Assembly (NCBI GenBank): GCA_963800235.1
Contig: CAWDAD010000001.1
Span: 186,001-250,000, forward strand
Direction of reading: 5' to 3'
DNA length: 64,000 bases
Source: CAVVNP01 sp963800235
GTDB taxonomy: Bacteria > Actinomycetota > Acidimicrobiia > Acidimicrobiales > Iamiaceae
Under the pieces are notes generated by a model, which saw only the letters and a list, made by a program, of their open reading frames with translations, had not been told where the DNA came from and did no database searches. Positions 1 through 8,541 of this stretch are shown here, in pieces; position 1 is the stretch's first letter, and each line of letters opens with the position of its first letter. A program made the position numbers and the translations under genes.

Positions 1-51
1 ACCGTCGACGCCGCCCGGGCCGGAGCCCGGATCCTCGAGGTCGAGGCGCCG

Positions 52-2484
52 ATGGAGCACCGCCACACCGGCCGGTCGTGGCGCGGCTTCGCCCACCGGG
101 CCCGCCAGGGCGGCGACATCGTGGCCGCCCTGTGGCCCCGCCTCCTCGGCGGCCGCCGCCGGCTGGTCGGCCTGCTCGCGGTCACCGCCCTGGCGCTGGT
201 CGCGCTGGTCGTCATGAGCGGCCGGGCCCAACCGGTCGGCGTGGCCCAGACCACCCGTCCCCGCAAGGTGCTGCTCTTCGGCATCCCCCGGTTCAGCATC
301 GACGACCTCGCCGCCGGCCGCATGCCCAACCTGTCGAGGCTGGCCCGCACGGGTGCGGTGTCGGTGAACAGCACCCGCTCCATGTCGTCGACCCCGGCCC
401 CGACCGAGACCTACGCCACCATCGGTGCCGGCGTCCGGGTGACGCCCGACTCCAGCGCCGCCGACGCCCGCATGGCCGACGATCCGGTCGAGGGCAGCAC
501 GGCCCGCCAGGTCGTCGACCGGCGCACCGGGCGGACCGCCACGGGCGAGGTGGTCGTGGTCGGCGGTCCCAAGGCCATCGCCGGCACGCCGTCGGACGTG
601 GGCAGCGCCCCCGGGGCGTTCGGCCAGGCGCTCGACCGCGCCGGACGCCGGGTCGCGGTGATCAACAACGGCGACACCGTCGACGAGCTGGGCAACACCC
701 AGGTCAGCCGACCCGCCGCCGTGGCGGTGATGAACAAGGCGGCGTCGGTCGACCTCGGCGACGTGTCCGGCTCGGTCGGCGACGGGAGCCTCGACATCGA
801 GCTGCTGCAGCGGGACCCGGCCGCCCCCTTCGGCATCCGAGCCAACCCGGGCGCGGTGGTGGCCAAGACCGAGCGGGCGCTGCAGCAGGCCGACGTGGTG
901 CTCGTCGACCCCGGCGACACCGACCGGGCGGGCCAGTACGCGCCGTCGACCTCGGGAGGCGAGGCCGAGGCGCTCCGCCGCACCGCCCTGCGCCACACCG
1001 ACGACATCCTCGGCCGGCTGGCCGACCACCTGCCGAGGGGGACGCTGCTGCTGGTGGTCGGGGTGAGCCCGCCGGCCGACGGCTGGGGCCTCACCCCGGT
1101 GGTGGCCTACGGCGCCGGCGTCCGCCACGGCTACCTGTACTCCCCGTCGACCCGTCGGACGGGGCTCACCACCACCACCGACCTGGCGCCCACGGTGCTG
1201 CACGACCTGGGCGTGCCCGTCCCGGCCGGCATGGTCGGCTCGCCGCTGCAGTACCAGCCGGGCACCGTCGACCTCGGCCACCTGCAGGCCCTCGACGCGG
1301 CGGCCACCTCCCGCGAGGACGTCTACGGCGGCATGACCAACACCTTCATCGTGCTGATGGCGGTCGTGTACCTGGCCCTGCTGGTGCTCGTGCTGCAGCG
1401 CCGGGAGCGCTCCCGGACCGCCCGGCTGCTGCGGCTGGCCGTGCTGGCCACCGCCGCCTGGCCCCTGGCCACCTTCCTGCTGCGGGCCCTCCCGACCTCG
1501 GTGGGGCAGGGGGCCGCCAGCCAGGTCGCCGTCTGGGTGCTGGCGGTCGCCCTCGCCCTGGTGGCCGACCGCTGGCGCACCGGTCCGCTGGCGCCGCTCA
1601 CCCGCATCTGCGGCCTCACGGTGGTGGTCGTGCTCGTGGACCTCGCCCTCGGCGCCGATCTCCAGCAGCTCACCGTGCTCGGCTACTCGCCGCACGCCGC
1701 CGCTCGCTACACGGGCATCGGCAACATGGCCTTCGGCGCCCTGGCCGGCGCGGCGGCGGTGTGGGCGCTCATCCGGGTCGACCGGGTCGATCCGCGGGAC
1801 CGCGCCGGTCGGGACCAGGCGCTGCTCGTGGCCGCCGCCATCTTCGTGCTGGTGGTGGTGGCCGACGGGTGGCCCACCCTCGGCTCGGACGTCGGCGGCG
1901 TGCTGACGCTGGTGCCGGTCTACGGGCTGGCCTGGTTCGTCGCCTCGGGCCGCAAGGTCCGGTGGCGGATTGTGCTCTTGCTCGGGGCCGCCACCGCGGT
2001 CGTGCTCGGCGGCGTCACCATCCTCGACCTGCTCCGGCCGGCCGACCAGCGCAGCCACCTCGGCCGGTTCGCAGCCGGGATCTTCGACGGCAGCGGCGAG
2101 GCGTGGACCACCATCTCCCGCAAGGCCTCGACGAACCTCCGCGTGCTGCAGAACACCGACTGGGCGTTCATCGTCCCGGTCGTCGCGGTGTTCGCCTACG
2201 GCGTGCTCGGGGTCCGCGACGGGGTGCGGCGCCTGCTGCCGAAGGGCTCGGCCCGCCGCACCGCCGCCGTCGCCGCCACCGCCGTCGGCGTGCTGGGCGG
2301 TCTGGTGAACGACTCCGGCGTGGTGGTCACCGCCCTGGCCCTCGTCTACGTCGGCCCCCTGGTGGCGCTGGCGGCCCTCGACGACGGCGACCCGGTGCCC
2401 GACCAGCTCGAGCCGACCGCCGACGACCTGCCCGAGCTGGAGCTGGAGGCCGAGGAGCTCTCGTCGGCCGCCCTCACCGACTAG
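52..2484 (+). CDS. Membrane protein with alkaline-phosphatase-like extracellular domain
   Basis: An 810-residue protein I cannot name. A hydrophobic segment near residues 39-55 (VGLLAVTALALVALVVM) is followed by about 370 residues that look like an alkaline-phosphatase/sulfatase-fold domain (PNLSRLARTG near the start, TTTDLAPTVLHDLGV near the end). From about residue 425 the protein is highly hydrophobic, with roughly ten membrane segments and an acidic tail. The frame stays open to the left edge of the window. The first residues (ARILEVEAPMEHR, then GRSWRGF) resemble the C-terminus of a GT2 glycosyltransferase, so the true start is uncertain and may lie nearer the first membrane segment. It sits directly before a MraY/WecA-like gene, which fits an envelope polymer role (inference). 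Confidence 0.6.
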   Translation: MEHRHTGRSWRGFAHRARQGGDIVAALWPRLLGGRRRLVGLLAVTALALVALVVMSGRAQPVGVAQTTRPRKVLLFGIPRFSIDDLAAGRMPNLSRLARTGAVSVNSTRSMSSTPAPTETYATIGAGVRVTPDSSAADARMADDPVEGSTARQVVDRRTGRTATGEVVVVGGPKAIAGTPSDVGSAPGAFGQALDRAGRRVAVINNGDTVDELGNTQVSRPAAVAVMNKAASVDLGDVSGSVGDGSLDIELLQRDPAAPFGIRANPGAVVAKTERALQQADVVLVDPGDTDRAGQYAPSTSGGEAEALRRTALRHTDDILGRLADHLPRGTLLLVVGVSPPADGWGLTPVVAYGAGVRHGYLYSPSTRRTGLTTTTDLAPTVLHDLGVPVPAGMVGSPLQYQPGTVDLGHLQALDAAATSREDVYGGMTNTFIVLMAVVYLALLVLVLQRRERSRTARLLRLAVLATAAWPLATFLLRALPTSVGQGAASQVAVWVLAVALALVADRWRTGPLAPLTRICGLTVVVVLVDLALGADLQQLTVLGYSPHAAARYTGIGNMAFGALAGAAAVWALIRVDRVDPRDRAGRDQALLVAAAIFVLVVVADGWPTLGSDVGGVLTLVPVYGLAWFVASGRKVRWRIVLLLGAATAVVLGGVTILDLLRPADQRSHLGRFAAGIFDGSGEAWTTISRKASTNLRVLQNTDWAFIVPVVAVFAYGVLGVRDGVRRLLPKGSARRTAAVAATAVGVLGGLVNDSGVVVTALALVYVGPLVALAALDDGDPVPDQLEPTADDLPELELEAEELSSAALTD

Positions 2485-2522
2485 CCGGCGTCGCCATCCG
2501 GTGGGGTCCGGCTGCCCGCCTC

Positions 2523-2528
2523 TAGGTT
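2523..2528 (+). promoter_or_regulatory. -10 element TAGGTT of a leaderless gene
   Basis: TAGGTT lies 6 bases before the ATG at 2535 with no Shine-Dalgarno sequence between, so transcription should start at or next to the start codon. Confidence 0.6.
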
Positions 2529-2534
2529 CGGGGG

Positions 2535-3368
2535 ATGGCGCTGGTGGTGTGGACCGTGGCCGGTGCGGTCGCCGGCGCCGGCCTCTGGGTCCTGCTGCGC
2601 GCCACCTTCGCCCAGCCGGTCTTCCGGCGCACGAACTTCCGCGGGGCGCCCGTCCCGGTGGCGGCCGGGCTGGTCGTGGCGCTGGCGGTGGCCGCGGTCG
2701 ACGGCGTGGCCGAGGTGGTCGACGCCGCCGGTGCCCACGTGGCCGCGCCGGGTGCCCGGCACCTCACCCTCGCCGCCGTGCTCGGCTTCTCCCTGCTCGG
2801 CCTGCTCGACGACCTCGCCGCCAGCGGGGAGGACCGCGGCTTCGCCGGACACCTGCGGGCACTGGCCGCCGGCCGGCTCACCACCGGCGGGGTGAAGCTG
2901 CTCGGCGGCGGCGCGCTGTCGGTCGCGGTGGCCGGCGCCGCCCGTTCGTCGTCGCTGCCGATGCTCGCCGTCGACGGTGCCCTGGTCGCCCTGGCCGCCA
3001 ACCTGGCCAACCTGTTCGACCGGGCCCCGGGGCGGGTGACCAAGGTCGCCCTGGTGGCCGGCGCGGCGCTGGCGGTCGCCACCGGCGGCGACGACCGGCT
3101 CGTGGGTGCCGCCGTGGCCGTCGGCGCCGCCGCCGGACTGCTCTGGCCGGACCTGCGCGAGCAGCTGATGCTGGGTGACGCCGGCGCCAACCCGCTCGGC
3201 GCCGCCCTCGGTCTGGGCGTGGTGCTCTCGACGGGCACCGTCGTGCGGGTGGTGGTGGCGGCGGTGCTGCTCGCCCTGAACCTGCTGAGCGAGCGGGTGA
3301 GCTACAGCCGGGTCATCGACGCGGTGGGACCGCTGCGGGCGCTCGACCGGCTCGGCCGCCGCCCGTGA
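2535..3368 (+). CDS. MraY/WecA-family polyprenyl-phosphate sugar-phosphotransferase-like membrane protein
   Basis: A 277-residue polytopic membrane protein with hallmarks of the GT4/MraY-WecA family. These are NFRGAPVPVAAGL near residue 35, an aspartate pair in GLLDDLA near residue 90, NLFDRAPGR near 160 and GDAGANPLGAALG near 215. Family members transfer a sugar-phosphate from a UDP-sugar to undecaprenyl phosphate on the cytoplasmic face of the membrane. This copy is shorter than typical MraY (about 360 residues), so substrate and activity are open. The ATG follows a TAGGTT -10 element. It lies between the alkaline-phosphatase-like membrane protein and pyrG, suggesting an envelope role. Confidence 0.7.
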   Translation: MALVVWTVAGAVAGAGLWVLLRATFAQPVFRRTNFRGAPVPVAAGLVVALAVAAVDGVAEVVDAAGAHVAAPGARHLTLAAVLGFSLLGLLDDLAASGEDRGFAGHLRALAAGRLTTGGVKLLGGGALSVAVAGAARSSSLPMLAVDGALVALAANLANLFDRAPGRVTKVALVAGAALAVATGGDDRLVGAAVAVGAAAGLLWPDLREQLMLGDAGANPLGAALGLGVVLSTGTVVRVVVAAVLLALNLLSERVSYSRVIDAVGPLRALDRLGRRP

Positions 3369-3436
3369 CCCAGGCCGGTTCGACCCCGTCGGCGTCCGGC
3401 ACGGCGTCGAACCACATCGATGTCACCCCGGCGCGG

Positions 3437-3442
3437 TATGGT
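3437..3442 (+). promoter_or_regulatory. -10 element TATGGT before pyrG
   Basis: TATGGT is 8 bases upstream of the GTG at 3451. No Shine-Dalgarno sequence is present, so pyrG is predicted to be leaderless. Confidence 0.55.
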
Positions 3443-3450
3443 GCGCGCCC

Positions 3451-5128
3451 GTGACGAAACACATCTTCGTGACGGGCGGCGTGGCCTCGTCCCTCGGCAA
3501 GGGCATCACGGCCAGCTCGCTGGGGCGACTGCTCAAGTCCCGGGGCCTGCGGGTGACGATGCAGAAGCTCGACCCGTACATCAACGTCGACCCCGGCACC
3601 ATGAACCCCTTCGAGCACGGCGAGGTCTTCGTCACCGACGACGGCGGCGAGACCGACCTCGACCTCGGGCACTACGAGCGGTTCATCGACGAGAGCCTGT
3701 CGCCGCGACTCCAACGCCACGACCGGCTCGATCTACGCCGCCGTGCTGGCCGCCGAGCGGCGGGGCGACTACCTGGGCAAGACGGTGCAGGTGATCCCCC
3801 ACATCACCGACGAGATCAAGCACCGCATCACCCGGCTGACCGCCGACGACGTCGATGTGGTGATCACCGAGGTGGGCGGCACCGTCGGCGACATCGAGAT
3901 CCTGCCGTTCCTCGAGGCCATCCGGCAGTTCCGCCTCGACGTGGGACGCGAGAACGTCTGCTACGTCCACGTCACCCTGGTGCCGTTCATCGGGCCGTCG
4001 GGGGAGCAGAAGACCAAGCCGACCCAGCACTCGGTCACCGAGCTGCGCAGCCGGGGCATCCAGCCCGACGTCATCGTCTGCCGCAGCGAGGCCGAGCTGA
4101 ACACCGAGCTCAAGCGCAAGATCTCCAACCTCTCGGACGTCCCGGCCAGCGCGGTGGTCAACTGCGCCGACGCCGGCAACCTCTACGAGATCCCGCTCAT
4201 CCTCCACGACGAGGGCCTCGACCGCGAGGTGTGCCGCATCCTGCGCCTCGACGACCGCGAGGCCGACCTCACCGAGTGGGAGGCGCTGGTCCAGCGGGTC
4301 GAGGCCGCCACCCGGCCCGTGCGCATCGGCATCATCGGCAAGTACGTGACCCTGATCGACGCCTACCTCTCGGTGGTCGAGGCGGCCAAGCACGGCGGCT
4401 TCCACCACGGGGCCAAGGTCGAGATCGAGTGGATCCAGGCCGAGCAGGTCGAGGGGCTGCTGGCCGACGGGCGCCTCCGCGACCTCGACGGCATCGTGCT
4501 GCCCGGCGGCTTCGGCGAGCGGGGCACCGAGGGGAAGATCGCGGCCGCGACCTACGCCCGCGAGCACCAGATCCCGTGCCTCGGCCTGTGCCTCGGGTTG
4601 CAGATGATGACCATCGACTTCGCCCGCAACGTGCTCGGCCTCACCGGCGCCAACTCTCGGGAGATGGATCCGACCACGCCGCACCCCGTGATCGACCTGA
4701 TGGACTCGCAGAAGGACGTCACCGACCTCGGCGGCACCATGCGCCTCGGTGCCTACGTGGCCGAGCTGGCGCCGGGGTCGCTGGTCGAGAAGGCCTACGG
4801 GCGCAGCGTGGTGTCCGAGCGCCACCGGCACCGCTACGAGTTCAACCCCAAGTACCGGTCGCGGTTCGAGGGCAGCGGCTTCGTGTGCTCGGGGGAGTCG
4901 CCCGACCACCGGCTCGTCGAGTTCATCGAGCTGGAGGGCCACCCCTTCTGGGTCGGCACCCAGGCCCACCCCGAGCTGAAGAGCCGACCCAACCGGCCCG
5001 CCCCGCTGTTCCGGGAGTTCATCGGCGCCGCCCTGGCCCGGGCCGAGGATCGGGCGCCGCACCTGTTCGACGTGGACGGGTCCGCCGAACCGCCGGTCGC
5101 CGCGGGCGCCGAGCGCCGCGCCGGGTGA
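3451..5128 (+). CDS. pyrG: CTP synthase, frame interrupted by one extra base near 3703
   Basis: CTP synthase makes CTP from UTP, ATP and glutamine in the cytosol. The N-terminal synthetase domain begins at GTG 3451 with the P-loop region GVASSLGKGIT. The C-terminal class I glutaminase domain carries LCLGLCLGLQMM (cysteine nucleophile) and a final HPE motif. The protein reads normally to FIDESLS, then the frame breaks. An extra C in tcgccgcgac (3701-3710) shifts reading by one, and removing it restores the conserved RDSNATTGSIYAAVLAAERRGDY, which continues in the next frame to the stop at 5126-5128. Because pyrG is essential, a sequencing error is more likely than a real mutation. The order pyrG-NUDIX-xerD is as in mycobacteria. 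Confidence 0.93.
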
Positions 5129-5141
5129 GCGGGGCCCTCGG

Positions 5142-5696
5142 GTGAGCGGCGAGGCCGGCTTCCGGCACCTCGGCGACGACCCGGTGCTGGAGCTGTCGCG
5201 CCACCGGGTGGTCACCGGCCGGTTCGAGGCGCCCGACGGCGCCCGCTTCGACCGCGACGTGGTCCGCTCGCCGCAGGTCGTCGCCATGGTGCCCCTCAGC
5301 GACGACGGCGCCGAGGCCCTGCTGGTGCGGCAGTACCGGGGCCCCATCGACCAGCTGCTGCTCGAGGTCCCTGCCGGCCTGTGCGACGTCGACGGCGAGG
5401 ATCCGGAGGAGACGGCCCGCCGCGAGCTCGTCGAGGAGGTCGGGCGCGAGGCCGGCCGACTCGACCTGGTCGCCCGCGTGCACCCGGCCGCCGGCCTCAC
5501 CGACCAGCTCACCTTCCTGTACCTCGCCACCGGGCTGACCGAGGTCGGCGCCGACCGCCAGGGGCCCGAGGAGCAGCACATGACCGAGCAGTGGGTCCGC
5601 CTCGACGAGGTGCCGGCGCTCATCGGCTCCGGCCAGGTCACCGACTCCAAGACCATCATCGGCCTGCTGCTGGCCCTGCGCCGACACGAGGGCTGA
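5142..5696 (+). CDS. NUDIX hydrolase, ADP-ribose pyrophosphatase type
   Basis: A 184-residue NUDIX protein. The Nudix box is visible as GEDPEETARRELVEEVG near residues 86-102, preceded by EVPAGLCDVD and followed by HPAAGLTDQLTFLYLATGL, as in ADP-ribose pyrophosphatases of the Rv1700 type. The expected reaction is hydrolysis of ADP-ribose to AMP and ribose-5-phosphate. The GTG start lies 13 bases after the pyrG stop. The gene is followed 3 bases later by xerD, so the three genes probably form one operon. Substrate is inferred from family and synteny only. Confidence 0.85.
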   Translation: MSGEAGFRHLGDDPVLELSRHRVVTGRFEAPDGARFDRDVVRSPQVVAMVPLSDDGAEALLVRQYRGPIDQLLLEVPAGLCDVDGEDPEETARRELVEEVGREAGRLDLVARVHPAAGLTDQLTFLYLATGLTEVGADRQGPEEQHMTEQWVRLDEVPALIGSGQVTDSKTIIGLLLALRRHEG

Positions 5697-5699
5697 GCG

Positions 5700-6662
5700 G
5701 TGCCCCGGCCGCGGGGTGCACCCTCCCCGTCGCTCGACCTCCCCCTCGAGGCCGAGGAGTTCCTGACCTGGCTGCAGGTCGAGAAGGGGCGGTCACCCAA
5801 CACCCTCGCCGCCTACCGCAACGACCTCGAGCGCTACCTCGGGTGGCTGGCCGAGCGGGGCCGGTCGCTCGACACCGTCGAGGAGGCCGACATCGCCGAG
5901 CACGTGGGGTGGCTGCGCAGCACCGGTCGGGCCCCGTCGTCGGTGAAGCGGGCGACGGTGTCGGTGCGCTCGCTGCACCGCTTCCTGGTGGCCGAGGGCC
6001 AGTCCGAGCGCGACCCGGCGGCGGAGGTGGCCGTGCCCCGGGTGCCTCGCGGCCTGCCCAAGGCGCTGAGCGAGGACGAGGTGGGGTCCCTGCTCGACGC
6101 GGTGGTCGGCCACGAGGTGCACCACCGCCGGGACCGGGCCATCCTCGAGACGCTGTACGGCACCGGCCTGCGGATCTCCGAGCTCACCGGCCTGTCGATC
6201 GGCGACGTCGACCTCGAGGACCGGCTGCTCCGGGTCTTCGGCAAGGGCGCCAAGGAGCGGGTGGTGCCGGTCGGGCGTCCGGCCCAGCAGGCGCTGGCGG
6301 ACTGGCTGGCCCACGGCCGGCCCGGTGCCGAGCCGGCGCGGTGGCGCAGCCGGGACGACGCCGAGGCGGTCTTCCTGAACAGCCGCGGCGGTCGCCTGTC
6401 ACGGCAGGGCGCGTGGGGCATCGTCCGCAAGTACGGCGACCTGGCCGGGCTGTCCGGGCGGCTCACGCCTCACGTGCTGCGCCACTCCTGCGCCACCCAC
6501 ATGCTCGACCACGGCGCCGACATCCGCATCGTGCAGGAGCTGCTGGGCCACTCGTCGATCGCGACCACCCAGGTGTACACGCTGGTCTCCACCGAGCGGC
6601 TGTTCTCGGTCTACCGGTCGGCCCATCCCCGGGCCGCAGCCGGGCATCCCTCGCCGACCTAG
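5700..6662 (+). CDS. xerD: Site-specific tyrosine recombinase XerD
   Basis: A 320-residue tyrosine recombinase that, with XerC, resolves chromosome dimers at dif. An N-terminal SAM-like core-binding domain (EEFLTWLQVEKGRSPNT) is followed by the catalytic domain. Catalytic residues are Arg158 in TGLRISEL, the HxxR motif HVLRHSCATH from residue 258, His in LLGHSS and Tyr near residue 294 in TTQVYT. The length is normal. The assignment as XerD rather than XerC or a phage integrase rests on length and on synteny (pyrG-NUDIX-xerD-scpAB). The GTG start is 4 bases after the NUDIX stop. Its TAG stop doubles as the start of the next gene's -10 element. Confidence 0.88.
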   Translation: MPRPRGAPSPSLDLPLEAEEFLTWLQVEKGRSPNTLAAYRNDLERYLGWLAERGRSLDTVEEADIAEHVGWLRSTGRAPSSVKRATVSVRSLHRFLVAEGQSERDPAAEVAVPRVPRGLPKALSEDEVGSLLDAVVGHEVHHRRDRAILETLYGTGLRISELTGLSIGDVDLEDRLLRVFGKGAKERVVPVGRPAQQALADWLAHGRPGAEPARWRSRDDAEAVFLNSRGGRLSRQGAWGIVRKYGDLAGLSGRLTPHVLRHSCATHMLDHGADIRIVQELLGHSSIATTQVYTLVSTERLFSVYRSAHPRAAAGHPSPT

Positions 6663-6665
6663 GGT
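6660..6665 (+). promoter_or_regulatory. -10 element TAGGGT formed on the xerD stop codon
   Basis: TAGGGT begins with the TAG stop of xerD (6660-6662) and lies 6 bases before the ATG at 6672, so the stop codon is reused as half of the next gene's leaderless promoter. Confidence 0.6.
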
Positions 6666-6671
6666 TGGACC

Positions 6672-6998
6672 ATGCCGTCCGACGAGCTGACCCGCCAGGT
6701 GCGGACCGACCTCGAACACGAGCGCGACGACCTCCGCGAGCGGATCGACGAGCTCGACACCGAAGGCTCGGACCACACCTTCGACGAGAACTTCGCCGAC
6801 TCGGGCCAGGTGCAGGCCGAGCACAACGAGCACCTGACCCTCGCGGCGTCGCTGCAGGAGCAGCTCGACGACATCGAGCGGGCCCTGGCCCGGATCGACG
6901 ACGGCTCCTACGGCACCTGCGAGGTGTGCGGCGCCGAGATCGACGACGCCCGGCTGGAGGCGATCCCGGCGGCCACGCACTGCATCGACCACGCGTGA
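6672..6998 (+). CDS. TraR/DksA-family zinc-finger protein
   Basis: A 108-residue protein with an N-terminal coiled coil (about residues 5-75, rich in Asp, Glu, Leu and Arg) and a C-terminal zinc finger, GTCEVCGAEI then ATHCIDHA. This is the layout of DksA/TraR proteins, which enter the RNA polymerase secondary channel to modulate initiation, often with ppGpp. The fourth metal ligand is unclear: there are three cysteines plus a histidine at the end. In actinobacteria, short DksA-like proteins of this kind are common and their targets are mostly unknown. It is predicted leaderless and stands just after xerD. Confidence 0.8.
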   Translation: MPSDELTRQVRTDLEHERDDLRERIDELDTEGSDHTFDENFADSGQVQAEHNEHLTLAASLQEQLDDIERALARIDDGSYGTCEVCGAEIDDARLEAIPAATHCIDHA

Positions 6999-7017
6999 CC
7001 GGTCGTCGGGTGCGCCG

Positions 7018-7533
7018 GTGAGCGCCGGTCACCTGCTCAAGCGGTTCGCCACCTCCGTCGTGCCGGTCGGGCCCCGCCGGAGGGACGAGGCCTGGGCCCT
7101 CGAGCAGCTCCTGCCGGGCGAGCAGGAGCTGTGGCGGCGGATGTCGCGGGTCGATCGCCGCCACGCGGTCGGCGTGGCCCGACGGGTGGAGCGGGCGCTC
7201 GGCGTCGAGGCCGGTCGCCCGGTGCTGGCCGCCGCCCTGCTCCACGACGTGGGCAAGGTCGATGCCGGGCTCGGCACCTACGGGCGGGTGATCGCCACCG
7301 TGTCGGGCAAGGTCGCCGGCCGGGCGTACGCCCCGGCGTGGAGCGAGTCCGGAGGCTTCACCCGCAAGGTCGGCCTGTACCTGCGCCACGACGAGCTCGG
7401 CGCCGAGCTGCTCGAGCTGGCCGGCAGCGACCCGCTGACGGTGGCCTGGACGTCCGAGCACCACCGCGGCGAGGAGGACTGGACGGTGCCCGTCGAGGTC
7501 GGCCGGGCCCTGAAGGCCGCCGACGACGACTAG
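7018..7533 (+). CDS. HD-domain protein, putative metal-dependent phosphohydrolase
   Basis: A 171-residue protein with the HD signature: AALLHDVGKVDAGLG near residues 71-85, an upstream His in RRHAVGVARRV, and later histidines in LYLRHDELGAE and WTSEHHRGEED. Family members cleave phosphate esters of nucleotides or signalling molecules, but nothing here identifies a substrate. The GTG at 7018 is chosen because it gives a protein starting with a short basic N-terminus and follows the DksA-like gene closely. It converges on trpS, and the two stop codons overlap on the palindrome CTAG (7530-7533). Confidence 0.7.
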   Translation: MSAGHLLKRFATSVVPVGPRRRDEAWALEQLLPGEQELWRRMSRVDRRHAVGVARRVERALGVEAGRPVLAAALLHDVGKVDAGLGTYGRVIATVSGKVAGRAYAPAWSESGGFTRKVGLYLRHDELGAELLELAGSDPLTVAWTSEHHRGEEDWTVPVEVGRALKAADDD

Positions 7534-8513
7534 CTCGGCGGGAGCAGGCCCAGGGCGTCCCGGGCCCGGGCGAGGGTGGCGGCGGCGATGTCGGAGGCCT
7601 TGGCCGACCCGATGGCGAGCAGGCGGGTGGTCTCGCCCGGATCGGCGACCAGGTCGCGGTAGCGCTGCTGGATGGGGGTGATCAGCTCGACGACCGCGGC
7701 GGCGGTGTCGGCCTTGAGCGGGCCGTACTGGGTGTAGCCCTCGGCCGCCTGCTGCGGCGTCCGCCCGGTGGCGGCGGCCAGGATGGAGAGCAGGTTGGAG
7801 ACCCCGGGCTTGCTCCGGGGGTCGTAGCGGACGTCGGCCTCGGTGTCGGTGACCGCCCGCTTGACCTTGCGCTCGATCACCTTCGGGTCGTCGGCGAGCA
7901 GGATCGTGCCCTGCTCGGACTCGACGGACTTCGACATCTTGGTGGTGGGCTGCTGCAGGTCCATGACCCGGGCGCCGGCGGTCGGGTAGGCCGCCTCGGG
8001 GACCACGAAGGTGTCGCCGTAGCGCCCGTTGAAGCGGATGGCCAGGTCCCGGGTGAGCTCGAGGTGCTGGCGCTGGTCGTCGCCCACGGGCACCCGGTCG
8101 GAGTCGTAGAGCAGGATGTCGGCGGCCATCAGCGCCGGGTAGGTGAAGAGCCCGGCGGACACGAAGTCGGTGCGGCCCGCCTTCTCCTTGAACTGGGTCA
8201 TGCGGTTCAGCTCGCCGAAGCTGGCGGTGCACTCCATGATCCAGGCCAGCTCCGCGTGCTGGTGGACGTGGCTCTGCACGAACAGGGTGCAGACCTCCGG
8301 GTCGAGGCCGACCGCCAGGAGGACGGCGCCCATCTCGAGGGTGCGGGCCCGCAGCGCGGCCGGGTCCTGCGGGGAGGTCAGGGCGTGGAGGTCGACCAGG
8401 CAGTAGAAGCTGTCGGCCCGGTGCTGCTCGGCGACCCACGGCTGCAGCGCCCCGAGCAGGTTGCCGAGGTGCGGGGCCCCGGAGGGCTGGATGCCGGAGA
8501 GGACGCGGGTCAC
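7530..8513 (-). CDS. trpS: Tryptophanyl-tRNA synthetase
   Basis: TrpS charges tRNA-Trp with tryptophan. The 327-residue protein starts at GTG 8513 with VTRVLSGIQPSGAPHLGN, where PxHLGN is the HIGH-type ATP-binding motif. It carries KMSKS (TTKMSKSVESEQGT) in the second half, plus the diagnostic GELNRMTQFKEK. The length is typical for bacterial TrpS. The start is supported by a TACAGT -10 element 8 bases upstream. It is transcribed in the same direction as the DUF222/HNH gene behind it, with its own promoter. Confidence 0.95.
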   Translation of the reverse strand: MTRVLSGIQPSGAPHLGNLLGALQPWVAEQHRADSFYCLVDLHALTSPQDPAALRARTLEMGAVLLAVGLDPEVCTLFVQSHVHQHAELAWIMECTASFGELNRMTQFKEKAGRTDFVSAGLFTYPALMAADILLYDSDRVPVGDDQRQHLELTRDLAIRFNGRYGDTFVVPEAAYPTAGARVMDLQQPTTKMSKSVESEQGTILLADDPKVIERKVKRAVTDTEADVRYDPRSKPGVSNLLSILAAATGRTPQQAAEGYTQYGPLKADTAAAVVELITPIQQRYRDLVADPGETTRLLAIGSAKASDIAAATLARARDALGLLPPS

Positions 8514-8521
8514 GGCCGGCG

Positions 8522-8527
8522 ACTGTA
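8522..8527 (-). promoter_or_regulatory. -10 element TACAGT before trpS
   Basis: On the minus strand TACAGT is followed by 8 bases and the GTG start at 8513. It is predicted leaderless and supports that start. Confidence 0.55.
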
Positions 8528-8541
8528 GGGGCCCGCTGCCC

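Noticed and set aside
3683..5803. Long minus-strand frame opposite pyrG and the NUDIX gene
   Set aside because: The translated protein is low-complexity Arg/Pro/Val/Leu sequence mirroring the coding strand, as expected in high-GC DNA.
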